A DNA stretch of 7,060 nucleotides, taken from assembly GCA_035294005.1 (NCBI GenBank), contig DATGLT010000364.1:1-7060 (forward strand). The letters run 5' to 3'. The DNA comes from JANXQE01 sp035294005. Lineage in GTDB: Bacteria > Verrucomicrobiota > Verrucomicrobiia > Limisphaerales > UBA8199. Positions within the stretch are counted from its first letter, which is position 1, and each line of letters begins with the position of its first letter. Positions 1 through 6,609 of this stretch are shown piece by piece. A program made the position numbers and the translations under genes. Under the pieces are notes generated by a model that was not told where the DNA came from, ran no database searches, and saw only the letters and a program-made list of their open reading frames with translations.

Positions 1-1
1 G

Positions 2-97
2 ATCTTCGATTACATCGAAGTCTTCTACAATCGCCAACGCTCCCATAGCGCTCTGAACTACCTTTCGCCCGTTGACTTCGAACTCCAAAACAACTAA
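2..97 (+). CDS. IS3-family transposase, C-terminal fragment (5' end outside window)
   Basis: Reading from base 2, the last 31 codons before TAA at 95-97 encode a typical IS3-family (orfB, rve/DDE integrase fold) C-terminus. Visible pieces are IFDYIEVFYNRQRSHSAL followed by NYLSPVDFE. The YIE-FYN-R-R-HSAL-YLSP-FE pattern is the hallmark of this end of the protein. The catalytic DDE residues lie upstream and are not in the window, so whether the transposase is intact cannot be judged. It would catalyse cut/copy-out transposition of its element. Identification as IS3 family is firm; the subgroup cannot be assigned from so little sequence. Confidence 0.88.
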   Translation: MFDYIEVFYNRQRSHSALNYLSPVDFELQNN

Positions 98-114
98 CTA
101 AATGACCCGCTTTC

Positions 115-141
115 TCTGTCCGTTTTATCGAAGCAATCCCA
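115..141 (-). repeat. Candidate right terminal inverted repeat of the IS3-family element
   Basis: On the minus strand this segment starts with TG and contains GGACA about 20 bases in, as do IS3-family terminal repeats. The partner repeat is off the left edge, so this rests on resemblance only. An outward promoter activity toward the downstream gene is possible, but no convincing -35/-10 pair was seen. Confidence 0.4.
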
Positions 142-174
142 GACGCACATCTGAAAAATCCAAACCATAAACAT

Positions 175-936
175 ATGAAAACAAATTCACAGAAACTCGC
201 CGGCAAAACGGCCATAGTGACCGGTGCCTCGAAGGGCATCGGGGCAGCCATCGCTAAGAAACTGGCTGCCGAAGGGGCGGCGGTCGTCGTCAATTACTCC
301 TCCAGCAAGGCAGGCGCAGAGGCGGTTACAAAAGAGATTGCTTCCATGGGGGGTAAGGCGATTGCCGTGAAAGCGAATCTGTCCAAGCCGAAGGAAATCG
401 AACACCTCTTTGCCAAAGCGAACAAAGCGTTTGGCCGGGTCGACATCCTGGTCAACAACGCGGGGATTTACGAATTCCTGCCTCTGGAAAAGGTGACCGA
501 AAACCATTTCCACAACCAATTTAACCTGAATGTGCTTGGATTGCTTTTGGCGTCACAGGCCGCGGCGAGGCAACTTAATGGCACCGGCGGCAGCATCATC
601 AACATCAGCTCAATTGTCAGCACGTTGGCCGTGCCTGAATCCGCTGTCTACAGTGGCACCAAAGGAGCAGTCGACGCCATTACGCGCTCGCTAGCATCGG
701 AACTCGGTCCTCGCGGAATTCGTGTCAACGCGATCCGACCTGGGATGGTCGAGACCGAAGGTGCGCGCGCGATCGGCATTACGGAGAGCGATTTGCGTAA
801 ACACGTCGAGTCTCAAACACCACTTGGCCGCATTGGTCAGCCTCAGGATATAGCCGGCGCTGCTGTTTTCCTGGCGTCGGATGAATCCGCCTGGATCACC
901 GGTGAGACCTTGGTGGTCTCTGGGGGCTATCGGTAA
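175..936 (+). CDS. Classical SDR-family NAD(P)-dependent oxidoreductase (3-oxoacyl-ACP reductase/glucose dehydrogenase-like)
   Basis: This is a 253-residue cytoplasmic short-chain dehydrogenase/reductase with a complete set of classical motifs. The cofactor loop TGASKGIG is at residues 16-23, NNAG at 94-97, the catalytic Asn at about 119, Ser at 146, and YSGTK with Tyr159 and Lys163. The PG motif after the substrate region is at 189-190. The NYSSSK segment after the second beta strand (40-45) resembles NADP(H)-preferring members. Length is normal for the family. Substrate cannot be assigned: FabG-like names are common for such proteins but not diagnostic. The ATG at 175 places the first beta strand at the usual distance; no strong Shine-Dalgarno precedes it. 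It lies just downstream of an IS end and 11 bases before the DedA-like gene, so it may be the first gene of the cluster. Confidence 0.93.
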   Translation: MKTNSQKLAGKTAIVTGASKGIGAAIAKKLAAEGAAVVVNYSSSKAGAEAVTKEIASMGGKAIAVKANLSKPKEIEHLFAKANKAFGRVDILVNNAGIYEFLPLEKVTENHFHNQFNLNVLGLLLASQAAARQLNGTGGSIINISSIVSTLAVPESAVYSGTKGAVDAITRSLASELGPRGIRVNAIRPGMVETEGARAIGITESDLRKHVESQTPLGRIGQPQDIAGAAVFLASDESAWITGETLVVSGGYR

Positions 937-1128
937 GAGATTGGAACATGAACGGAACCGCTGAGTTTCTCGTCCATCACGGACTGCCGGTGATTTTCGC
1001 GGTAGTGTTCGTGGAGCAAATGGGCGTACCCTTGCCGGCACTACCCTGGCTGCTTGCCGCCGGCGCGCTTTCGGCGGTGGGGAAGTTCAATTTCGCTTTG
1101 GGGCTCCTCGTTACGGTAACAGCGTGCC

Positions 1129-2013
1129 TTGTTGCTGATGCGATATGGTTTTATTTGGGGCGTTATCGCGGTTCCCAGATTTTGGGCCTCCTCTGTCGCA
1201 TTTCCCTGGAACCGGATTCCTGCGTCCGTCGCACTCAAAACGTCTTCACGAAGTACGGCTTGCCCGCGTGTGTTGGTTGCAAAATTCATCCCGGGAATGA
1301 GTACTGTGGCGCCGCCCGTCGCAGGCATGTCAAAGATTGGCGCCGGACGGTTCCTGTTCGTGGATGGAATCGGCTCGGCACTGTATGGAGTGTGCCTGCT
1401 TGGCTTCGGGTATCTTTTCAACCGCCAAATCGATCAAATCCTTGCAGCCGTGGGCCGAATCGGTGGGAGTGCCTTCACCTTGCTTGTTGCGGTGGCAGTG
1501 CTTTTCATCGTCTATAAATTCTGGCAACGGCAACGGCTTCTCCATGAATTGCGCATGGCCCGAATCACGGCCTCGGAGGTTCGTGAGATGTTGAAGGCTG
1601 GGAACTCGCCTCTGATATTCGACCTTCGGTCCAATGCGGCAGTAGAAGAAGACCCCGTGGTCATCCAAGGTGCGATTCATGCCGGTATCGAGGAGATCGA
1701 GTCGCGCCTAAGCGAACTCCCGAAAGATCGAGACATTATTGTTTATTGTTCATGCCCCAACGAGGTTTCCAGCGCTCGTTTGGCCCTGCGACTCAAGCGT
1801 AAGGGTTTCACTCGAGTTCGCCCATTACTAGGCGGAATCGACGCTTGGAGGGAACTGAAGTATCCGCTGGAGGCCAGGAACAAACAAGCTGGCCTCCTAA
1901 ACACAGGCGTCACGAGAAACTCAGATCCTGGTTTGTTGGCAATCACTGCCAACGTTCATCTGGAATCGGTCGCAGGTAATCCACTAACCCCCACGAACGG
2001 AGAGAACAAATGA
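1129..2013 (+). CDS. 3' open frame of the split gene: C-terminal DedA part plus rhodanese domain
   Basis: The longest open frame starts at TTG 1129, but family homology in this frame begins only near 1267 (RVLVAKFIPG). The first in-frame ATG inside the homologous part is at 1297 and would give about 238 residues. It carries the DedA GMSTVAPP segment, a hydrophobic segment LLVAVAVLFIVYKFW, then a rhodanese domain with IFDLRS, the candidate catalytic Cys (codon 1747-1749) in YCSCPNEVSSA, and GGIDAW near its end. The loop differs from the common CxxGxR type, so sulfurtransferase activity is not assured. It also has an unassigned tail of about 45 residues. Whether this part is made on its own is unknown; it is probably the second half of the gene starting at 948. 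Confidence 0.5.
   Translation: MLLMRYGFIWGVIAVPRFWASSVAFPWNRIPASVALKTSSRSTACPRVLVAKFIPGMSTVAPPVAGMSKIGAGRFLFVDGIGSALYGVCLLGFGYLFNRQIDQILAAVGRIGGSAFTLLVAVAVLFIVYKFWQRQRLLHELRMARITASEVREMLKAGNSPLIFDLRSNAAVEEDPVVIQGAIHAGIEEIESRLSELPKDRDIIVYCSCPNEVSSARLALRLKRKGFTRVRPLLGGIDAWRELKYPLEARNKQAGLLNTGVTRNSDPGLLAITANVHLESVAGNPLTPTNGENK
1999..2004 (+). promoter_or_regulatory. Shine-Dalgarno for the DUF2934 gene
   Basis: GGAGAG lies 5 bases before the ATG at 2010 and is the clearest ribosome-binding site in the cluster. It supports that ATG as the start, overlapping the previous stop in an ATGA arrangement. Confidence 0.6.
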
Positions 2014-2285
2014 AAGAGACATCAAATTCAACCAACAACCATTCGGTCGAATCCGCACCCGCTGCGGTGGAGTTGCGCGAACGAATCGAGAAACGAGCGT
2101 ACCACCTATGGCTTTCGGGCGGTGGTGGTCACGGTGATCACCTTCGTCACTGGCTCCAGGCCGAAGGCGAAGTTTTGAAGTCGATCCAGCAGGAACAACA
2201 GGAACGAGAGACGACGCGCAAGACGAGGCCAACGGGTAAACCGCGCTCAGCGGCATTTTCCAATGACGCCCTCCTTAACAAGTAG
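2010..2285 (+). CDS. DUF2934 domain-containing small protein
   Basis: This is a 91-residue, hydrophilic protein with no signal peptide or membrane segment. Residues about 20-58 (ELRERIEKRAYHLWLSG, then GDHLRHWLQAEGEVLK) match the DUF2934 pattern: R-I-x-x-R-A-Y-x-L-W, a Gly-rich turn, then HWLQAE. The Gly-rich turn here (SGGGGHG) is more glycine-rich than usual. The C-terminal third is charged and low in complexity (QQEQQERETTRKTRPTGK). The function of DUF2934 is not known; proteins of this type are often small stress- or envelope-associated ORFs, but that is context only. Its ATG overlaps the preceding TGA and its own end overlaps the adaptor gene by 23 bases, so its translation is probably coupled to both neighbours. 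Confidence 0.82.
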   Translation: MKETSNSTNNHSVESAPAAVELRERIEKRAYHLWLSGGGGHGDHLRHWLQAEGEVLKSIQQEQQERETTRKTRPTGKPRSAAFSNDALLNK

Positions 2286-3435
2286 GATTCGGCTACTCTC
2301 GACGGCCACGTCGTTGCTGTGTTGCTTTGGCTGCCGGGAAAAGCAGCAAGCGAAATCCCCGCCAGTTCCTCTCGTCGAGGTTGCCACCATTACCCAGGCT
2401 GATGTGCCGATCTACCATGAATGGATTGGCGTACTGGACGGTCTGGTGAATGCCCAAATTCGGGCTCAGGTCACCGGGTACCTTTTGACCCAGAACTATC
2501 GCGAGGGCGACCCAATCAAAAAAGGAGATTTGCTATTCGAGATCGATCCTCGCCCATTCAAAGCTGCCCTCGATCAGGCCCAGGGCTTGCTGGCCCAGGC
2601 TGAAGCCAAACTGGGCAAGACCGAACTCGACGTAAAACGGTACGGTCCTTTGGTTAAAGACAAAGCCATCAGCCAGGAGGAATATGATGATGCCGTTCAA
2701 GCAAATCTGGAAGCCAAGGCCGCAGTGGTCTCTGCGAAGGCGCAAGTGGAACAGGCGCAGTTGAACCTCGAATTCACCAGGATTACGTCTCCGATTGACG
2801 GGATCGCCAGCATCGCCAGGGCCCAAATCGGTGACTTGGTTGGTCCGGCAACCGGTGAACTGACGACGGTTTCGACTGTCGATCCGATTAAGGCCTATTA
2901 CAACGTCACGGAGCAGGCGTACATCAACTTCTCCAAGCAATTCACCACCGAGGGCGATCGCTACGGGAGGCTCAGGCAATTGGAAATCGATTTAATTCTT
3001 ACCGATGGCACCGTTTATCCCCTTAAGGGCAAGATTTTTGCAGCCGATCGACAGATTGGACTGACCACTGGTGCCCTCCGCGTCGAAGCGCTATTCCCCA
3101 ATCCCGGCAATTCGCTGAGGCCGGGCGAGTTCGCTCGGGTGCGGATTAAACTCGACCTGAAACATGATTCCATTCTCGTGCCGCAGCGTGCCGTTTCTGA
3201 ATTGCAGGGCAGTTATCAGGTGGCGGTTGTCCAGGCCGATAACAAGATTCATATCCAACCTGTGCGGGTCGGGGAGCGCACCGGCACCCAGTGGGTAATC
3301 GAGGAAGGTCTTCACGCAGGGGATCGCGTCGTCGTCGAGGGGAATCAGAAGGTTCGCGAGGGCGTCACAGTGGCGACGACCAATTATGTGCCAGGGCAAC
3401 TGGTCCAGGCACTCGCAAATCCTCCAGCCAAGTAA
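2263..3435 (+). CDS. RND efflux periplasmic adaptor (membrane fusion protein, MexE/AcrA-like)
   Basis: This 390-residue adaptor links an inner-membrane RND pump to an outer-membrane channel in the periplasm. The N-terminus (residues 1-24) is basic then hydrophobic and ends CCFGC, so it is probably a lipoprotein with Cys24 (or Cys20/21) as anchor; the lipobox is not canonical. The first lipoyl half is about 63-95 (QIRAQVTGYLLTQNYREGD, then KKGDLLFEIDPRPF). An alpha-helical hairpin rich in Ala/Gln/Glu follows at about 97-170, the second lipoyl half at about 172-205 (TRITSPIDGIASIARAQIGD), then a beta-barrel (about 206-300) and a membrane-proximal domain (VPQRAVSELQGSYQV, then VEGNQKVREG) to the C-terminus. 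Length is normal. ATG 2263 gives the signal sequence directly and overlaps the DUF2934 gene. The pump gene follows after 6 bases. Confidence 0.95.
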   Translation: MTPSLTSRIRLLSTATSLLCCFGCREKQQAKSPPVPLVEVATITQADVPIYHEWIGVLDGLVNAQIRAQVTGYLLTQNYREGDPIKKGDLLFEIDPRPFKAALDQAQGLLAQAEAKLGKTELDVKRYGPLVKDKAISQEEYDDAVQANLEAKAAVVSAKAQVEQAQLNLEFTRITSPIDGIASIARAQIGDLVGPATGELTTVSTVDPIKAYYNVTEQAYINFSKQFTTEGDRYGRLRQLEIDLILTDGTVYPLKGKIFAADRQIGLTTGALRVEALFPNPGNSLRPGEFARVRIKLDLKHDSILVPQRAVSELQGSYQVAVVQADNKIHIQPVRVGERTGTQWVIEEGLHAGDRVVVEGNQKVREGVTVATTNYVPGQLVQALANPPAK

Positions 3436-3441
3436 GCCACC

Positions 3442-6400
3442 ATGTCTAAATTCTTCATCAACCGTCCCATCGTCGCGATGGTGATCTCGATCATCATGGT
3501 GATCGTTGGCCTGGTGACTCTGATTGGGCTTCCCATCGCCCAATTTCCAAAAGTTGTCCCGCCTGAGATTTTCATCCAGGCGAACTATGTCGGTGCTGAC
3601 GCTCAAACGATCGAACAATCCGTTGCGACGCCCATCGAACAGCAAATGAGCGGCGTCGATAACATGAATTACATGTATTCCATCAACGCCAACAATGGGT
3701 TGATGCGAATGTTCGTCAATTTCGATCTCGCCACAGACCCCAATATCGACCACGTGCTAACGCAGTTGCGCTACGCTCAAGCCGAATCGCAGTTGCCCAC
3801 CGATGTGCGGAATTATGGCGTTACGGTCCAGAAGTCGCTTTCCGCTCCACTGGTTCTCATCTCGCTCAACTCCCCCAAAGGCACTCGGACCGCCGAGTTT
3901 CTGGCCAACTATGCCTATATCAACCTCAGCGATCCACTCAGCCGTGCCTACGGGATTTCTCAGGTTCAGATCTTTGGCGCCGGGCAGTATGCGATGCGTA
4001 TTTGGGTTAAGCCGGACCAACTGGCCAAACTCAATATCACCGTCCCTGAGATCATCAATGCGATTGGCGGACAGAACACGGTAAATCCGGCCGGCAAACT
4101 CGGCGGCCGCCCCAGTCCGCCTGGCCAGGAATTCACCTACACCGTACGCGCGCAAGGCCGTTTGGTCACGGAGGACGAGTTTGCCAACATCGTTGTGCGC
4201 GCCACCCCGAATGGTTCAATTGTGCGCTTAAAGGACGTAGCCCGCATTGAATTAGGCGCAGCCGACTACGATATTGTTGGGCGCTTCAACGGGAGGCCCA
4301 GCGCGGTCCTTGCCCTTTATCAACTCCCCGGCTCAAACGCGATCGAAGCGGCCAAAGACGTGCAACGGCTAATGGCTGAACTCAAGCAGCGGTTTCCCTC
4401 GGATTTGGACTACCAGGTTGCGGTTGATACGACCAAGTCGGTAACGGAGGGAATTCGGGAGATCGGCAAGACATTTTGGGAAGCGTTGGCCCTGGTGATG
4501 TTGGTGGTGTTCATCTTTTTGCAGGGATGGCGGGCGGCGCTCATTCCTCTTTTGGCGGTCCCTGTCTCGTTGATTGGAACTTTTGCCGTCTTTCCGCTTC
4601 TGGGTTTCTCTATCAACACGCTGTCTCTCTTTGGATTGGTGCTCGCTATTGGGTTGGTGGTGGACGACGCGATCGTTGTGGTTGAAGCCGTCGAGCACCA
4701 CATCGAACAAGGAATGTCTCCCAAAGCGGCTACCCTGAAAGCAATGGAAGAGGTTTCCGGTCCCGTCGTCGCGATTGCTATCATTTTGTCTGCGGTCTTT
4801 CTACCTACGGTGTTCATTCCCGGAATTACGGGGCGCCTCTATCAGCAGTTTGCGGTCACGATTGCTATATCGGTTTTGATATCGGCTTTCAATGCACTGA
4901 CACTGAGCCCTGCGCTCTCTGCCCTGCTGTTAAGGCCGAAGCAGGAGTCCAAAGGCCCTCTGGCGAGGTTCTTCGACGGTTTCAATAGACTTTATGGCCG
5001 GTTGACTGATGGTTACATCGGGGCTTGCCGCGCGCTGATTCACAAATCCTCGTTCAGTGTGTTGTTTCTCATCGTCATCGCTTTGGGAGCCGGGCTGTTC
5101 GGCAAGAAACTTCCCACTGGGTTTCTTCCTGAAGAGGACCAGGGTTATTTATACATAAACGTCCAACTTCCATTTGCTGCTTCCCTGGACCGAACGGTCG
5201 ACATTTGCAAAAAGGTCGAGGACCTGACGCTCTCGACCCCGGGGGTGCAGAGCTGCGCAACGGTTGCTGGGTTTAGTCTCCTCAGTTTCTCACGGAACAC
5301 TTACAGCGCCTCGATTTGGGTCACACTGAAGGATTGGAGTGAAAGGACTAAGCCCGAGGAGAGGTACGAAGCGATCAAGGCGCAGTTGGGGCAGAAGCTG
5401 TCCCGCTTGCCGGGGGCTATCGCTTTCGCATTTCCCCCGCCCGCGATTCAAGGTGTAGGTACAGCCGGTGGATTCACCTTCGTGCTTGAGGATCGGGCCG
5501 GCAAAGACATTCCGTTTCTTGCCGCCAACGTCACCAAGTTCATGGAAGCGGCTCGGAAACGACCGGAAATTGGTAGCCTCAACACGACCTTCCTGCCGAT
5601 TGTGCCGCAGCTTTATGTCAACGTGGACCGCGACAAAGTTCTTAAAGAAGGGGTCGAGCTCCCGGAGGTTTACAAGACCCTGCAAACCTTCATGGGCGGG
5701 TACTTCATCGATTATTTTAACCGCTTCGGTCGGCAATGGCAGGTGTACCTCCAGGCGGAAGGGGATTATCGGACACGGGCGGAGAACCTGGGTTTATTTT
5801 ACGTCCGTAACCACGACGGCGAAGCCGTGCCGCTTGCCGCTCTTACTTCAACCAAATCGATCTCGGGTCCGGAGTTTACGATGCGGTATAATCTGTACCG
5901 GAGCGCCCAACTCAACGGCTCGGCAGCTCCGGGCTATAGTTCTTCTCAAGCCAACAAGGCTTTGGAGGAGGTTTTCGCCGAAACCATGCCGCCGGAGATG
6001 GGCTACGACTACCTCGGGCTTTCTTTCCAGGAGAAGAAAGCCGCGCAAGGAGTTCCGCCAGTGGCCATTTTTGGCCTCTCATTTCTATTTGTCTTTTTGA
6101 TTCTGGCGGCTCTTTACGAAAGCTGGAGCCTGCCGTTTAGTGTGCTGCTCGGTACCCCCATTGCGGTCTTCGGCGCCTTCTTTGCCCTCTGGTCGCGGCA
6201 CATGGTCAACAACGTCTTCGCGCAGATTGGCCTGGTGATGCTAATTGGGTTGGCGGCAAAGAATGCCATCCTCATCGTCGAATTTGCGAGGCTTGAATAC
6301 GAGAAGGGCAAGCCGCTTATCGAAGCCGCACTCACTGGGGCGCGTACACGCCTCCGTCCCATTCTGATGACCTCATTTGCATTTATCCTGGGTACCCTGC

Positions 6401-6609
6401 CTTTGGCCATCGCCTCTGGATCTGGCGCCGTAGCGCGACGAATCATTGGCACGATTGTGATCGGTGGGATGTTGGCGGCAACCTGCATCGCCGTCTGCCT
6501 GATTCCCGTCACGTTTTATGTAATCGAACGACTGGCCCGGTCGCGTCACGAAAAAGAGGCAATGGTAGCAACCCCAAGCCGTGAAACACCCGCGGAAGGC
6601 GCCGTATGA
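3442..6609 (+). CDS. RND (HAE1 family) multidrug efflux pump, inner-membrane transporter, MexF/AcrB-like
   Basis: This 1055-residue proton-driven transporter has the size expected of the AcrB/MexF group. It starts MSKFFINRPIVAMVIS, the usual first transmembrane helix. The two large periplasmic loops fall at about 35-340 and 560-870. Transmembrane blocks are near 345-500, 539-556 and 872-1035. The proton-relay residues are present: Asp408 and Asp409 in GLVVDDAIVVVE and Lys940 in GLAAKNAILIVEFA. The RPILMTS motif is at 972-978 and the loop motif PGITGRLYQQFA follows transmembrane helix 5-6. QGRLVTEDEF and YQLPGSNAIEAA are more like the MexF branch than AcrB, but substrate cannot be predicted. 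It works with the adaptor encoded just upstream and the channel encoded just downstream. The TGA stop overlaps the ATG of the channel gene (6606-6609). No frameshift or missing segment is visible. Confidence 0.97.
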   Translation: MSKFFINRPIVAMVISIIMVIVGLVTLIGLPIAQFPKVVPPEIFIQANYVGADAQTIEQSVATPIEQQMSGVDNMNYMYSINANNGLMRMFVNFDLATDPNIDHVLTQLRYAQAESQLPTDVRNYGVTVQKSLSAPLVLISLNSPKGTRTAEFLANYAYINLSDPLSRAYGISQVQIFGAGQYAMRIWVKPDQLAKLNITVPEIINAIGGQNTVNPAGKLGGRPSPPGQEFTYTVRAQGRLVTEDEFANIVVRATPNGSIVRLKDVARIELGAADYDIVGRFNGRPSAVLALYQLPGSNAIEAAKDVQRLMAELKQRFPSDLDYQVAVDTTKSVTEGIREIGKTFWEALALVMLVVFIFLQGWRAALIPLLAVPVSLIGTFAVFPLLGFSINTLSLFGLVLAIGLVVDDAIVVVEAVEHHIEQGMSPKAATLKAMEEVSGPVVAIAIILSAVFLPTVFIPGITGRLYQQFAVTIAISVLISAFNALTLSPALSALLLRPKQESKGPLARFFDGFNRLYGRLTDGYIGACRALIHKSSFSVLFLIVIALGAGLFGKKLPTGFLPEEDQGYLYINVQLPFAASLDRTVDICKKVEDLTLSTPGVQSCATVAGFSLLSFSRNTYSASIWVTLKDWSERTKPEERYEAIKAQLGQKLSRLPGAIAFAFPPPAIQGVGTAGGFTFVLEDRAGKDIPFLAANVTKFMEAARKRPEIGSLNTTFLPIVPQLYVNVDRDKVLKEGVELPEVYKTLQTFMGGYFIDYFNRFGRQWQVYLQAEGDYRTRAENLGLFYVRNHDGEAVPLAALTSTKSISGPEFTMRYNLYRSAQLNGSAAPGYSSSQANKALEEVFAETMPPEMGYDYLGLSFQEKKAAQGVPPVAIFGLSFLFVFLILAALYESWSLPFSVLLGTPIAVFGAFFALWSRHMVNNVFAQIGLVMLIGLAAKNAILIVEFARLEYEKGKPLIEAALTGARTRLRPILMTSFAFILGTLPLAIASGSGAVARRIIGTIVIGGMLAATCIAVCLIPVTFYVIERLARSRHEKEAMVATPSRETPAEGAV

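Larger units (their letters stand above)
1..141 (+). mobile_element. Right end of an IS3-family insertion sequence
   Basis: The transposase stop at 97 is followed by a short non-coding tail that looks like an IS3-family right terminus. Read in reverse complement it begins TGGGATTGCTTCGATAAAAC and continues with GGACA, matching the usual TG...GGACA layout of IS3 terminal repeats about 25 bases long. The element probably ends at the CA at 140-141, although the CA at 134-135 is also possible. The left end and target duplication are outside the window, so the boundary is inferred. Confidence 0.6.
948..2013 (+). pseudogene. DedA-like membrane protein fused to a rhodanese domain, interrupted by an apparent one-base frameshift
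   Basis: The first frame, from ATG 948, encodes a DedA/SNARE-associated-like membrane domain: EQMGVPLPALPWLLAAGALS near the N-terminus, then LLCRISLEPDSCVRRTQ and VFTKYG. After about 1260-1266 this frame loses all family resemblance. The frame one base later immediately continues with VLVAKFIPGMSTVAPP, another strong DedA-like motif, and runs to TGA at 2011-2013 through a transmembrane stretch (about 1468-1524) and a rhodanese domain (about 1555-1875). Joining the frames by skipping one base gives a product of about 354 residues with normal motif spacing (YG, five residues, VAK). The intact protein would be an inner-membrane protein with a cytoplasmic sulfurtransferase-like domain. The cause could be a true mutation, a sequencing error, or +1 slippage at CCC-G (1263-1266). 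The ATG 11 bases after the SDR stop is the natural start. Confidence 0.82.

Noticed and set aside
691..1041. Minus-strand 116-codon open frame over the SDR 3' end
   Set aside because: It is the complement of a well-supported SDR and DedA-like coding sequence and has no motif of its own.
3436..3444. GCCACCATG at the pump start resembling a eukaryotic Kozak sequence
   Set aside because: The context is a bacterial operon; the match is coincidental and has no known meaning here.
3091..3753. 220-codon open frame on the minus strand across the adaptor-pump junction
   Set aside because: It is antisense to two clear RND genes, is rich in His/Asp as expected from the complement of their codons, and shows no domain.
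5468..6100. 210-codon open frame on the plus strand within the pump gene
   Set aside because: It is an out-of-frame shadow of the RND pump, rich in Arg/Ser/Pro, with no recognisable domain.
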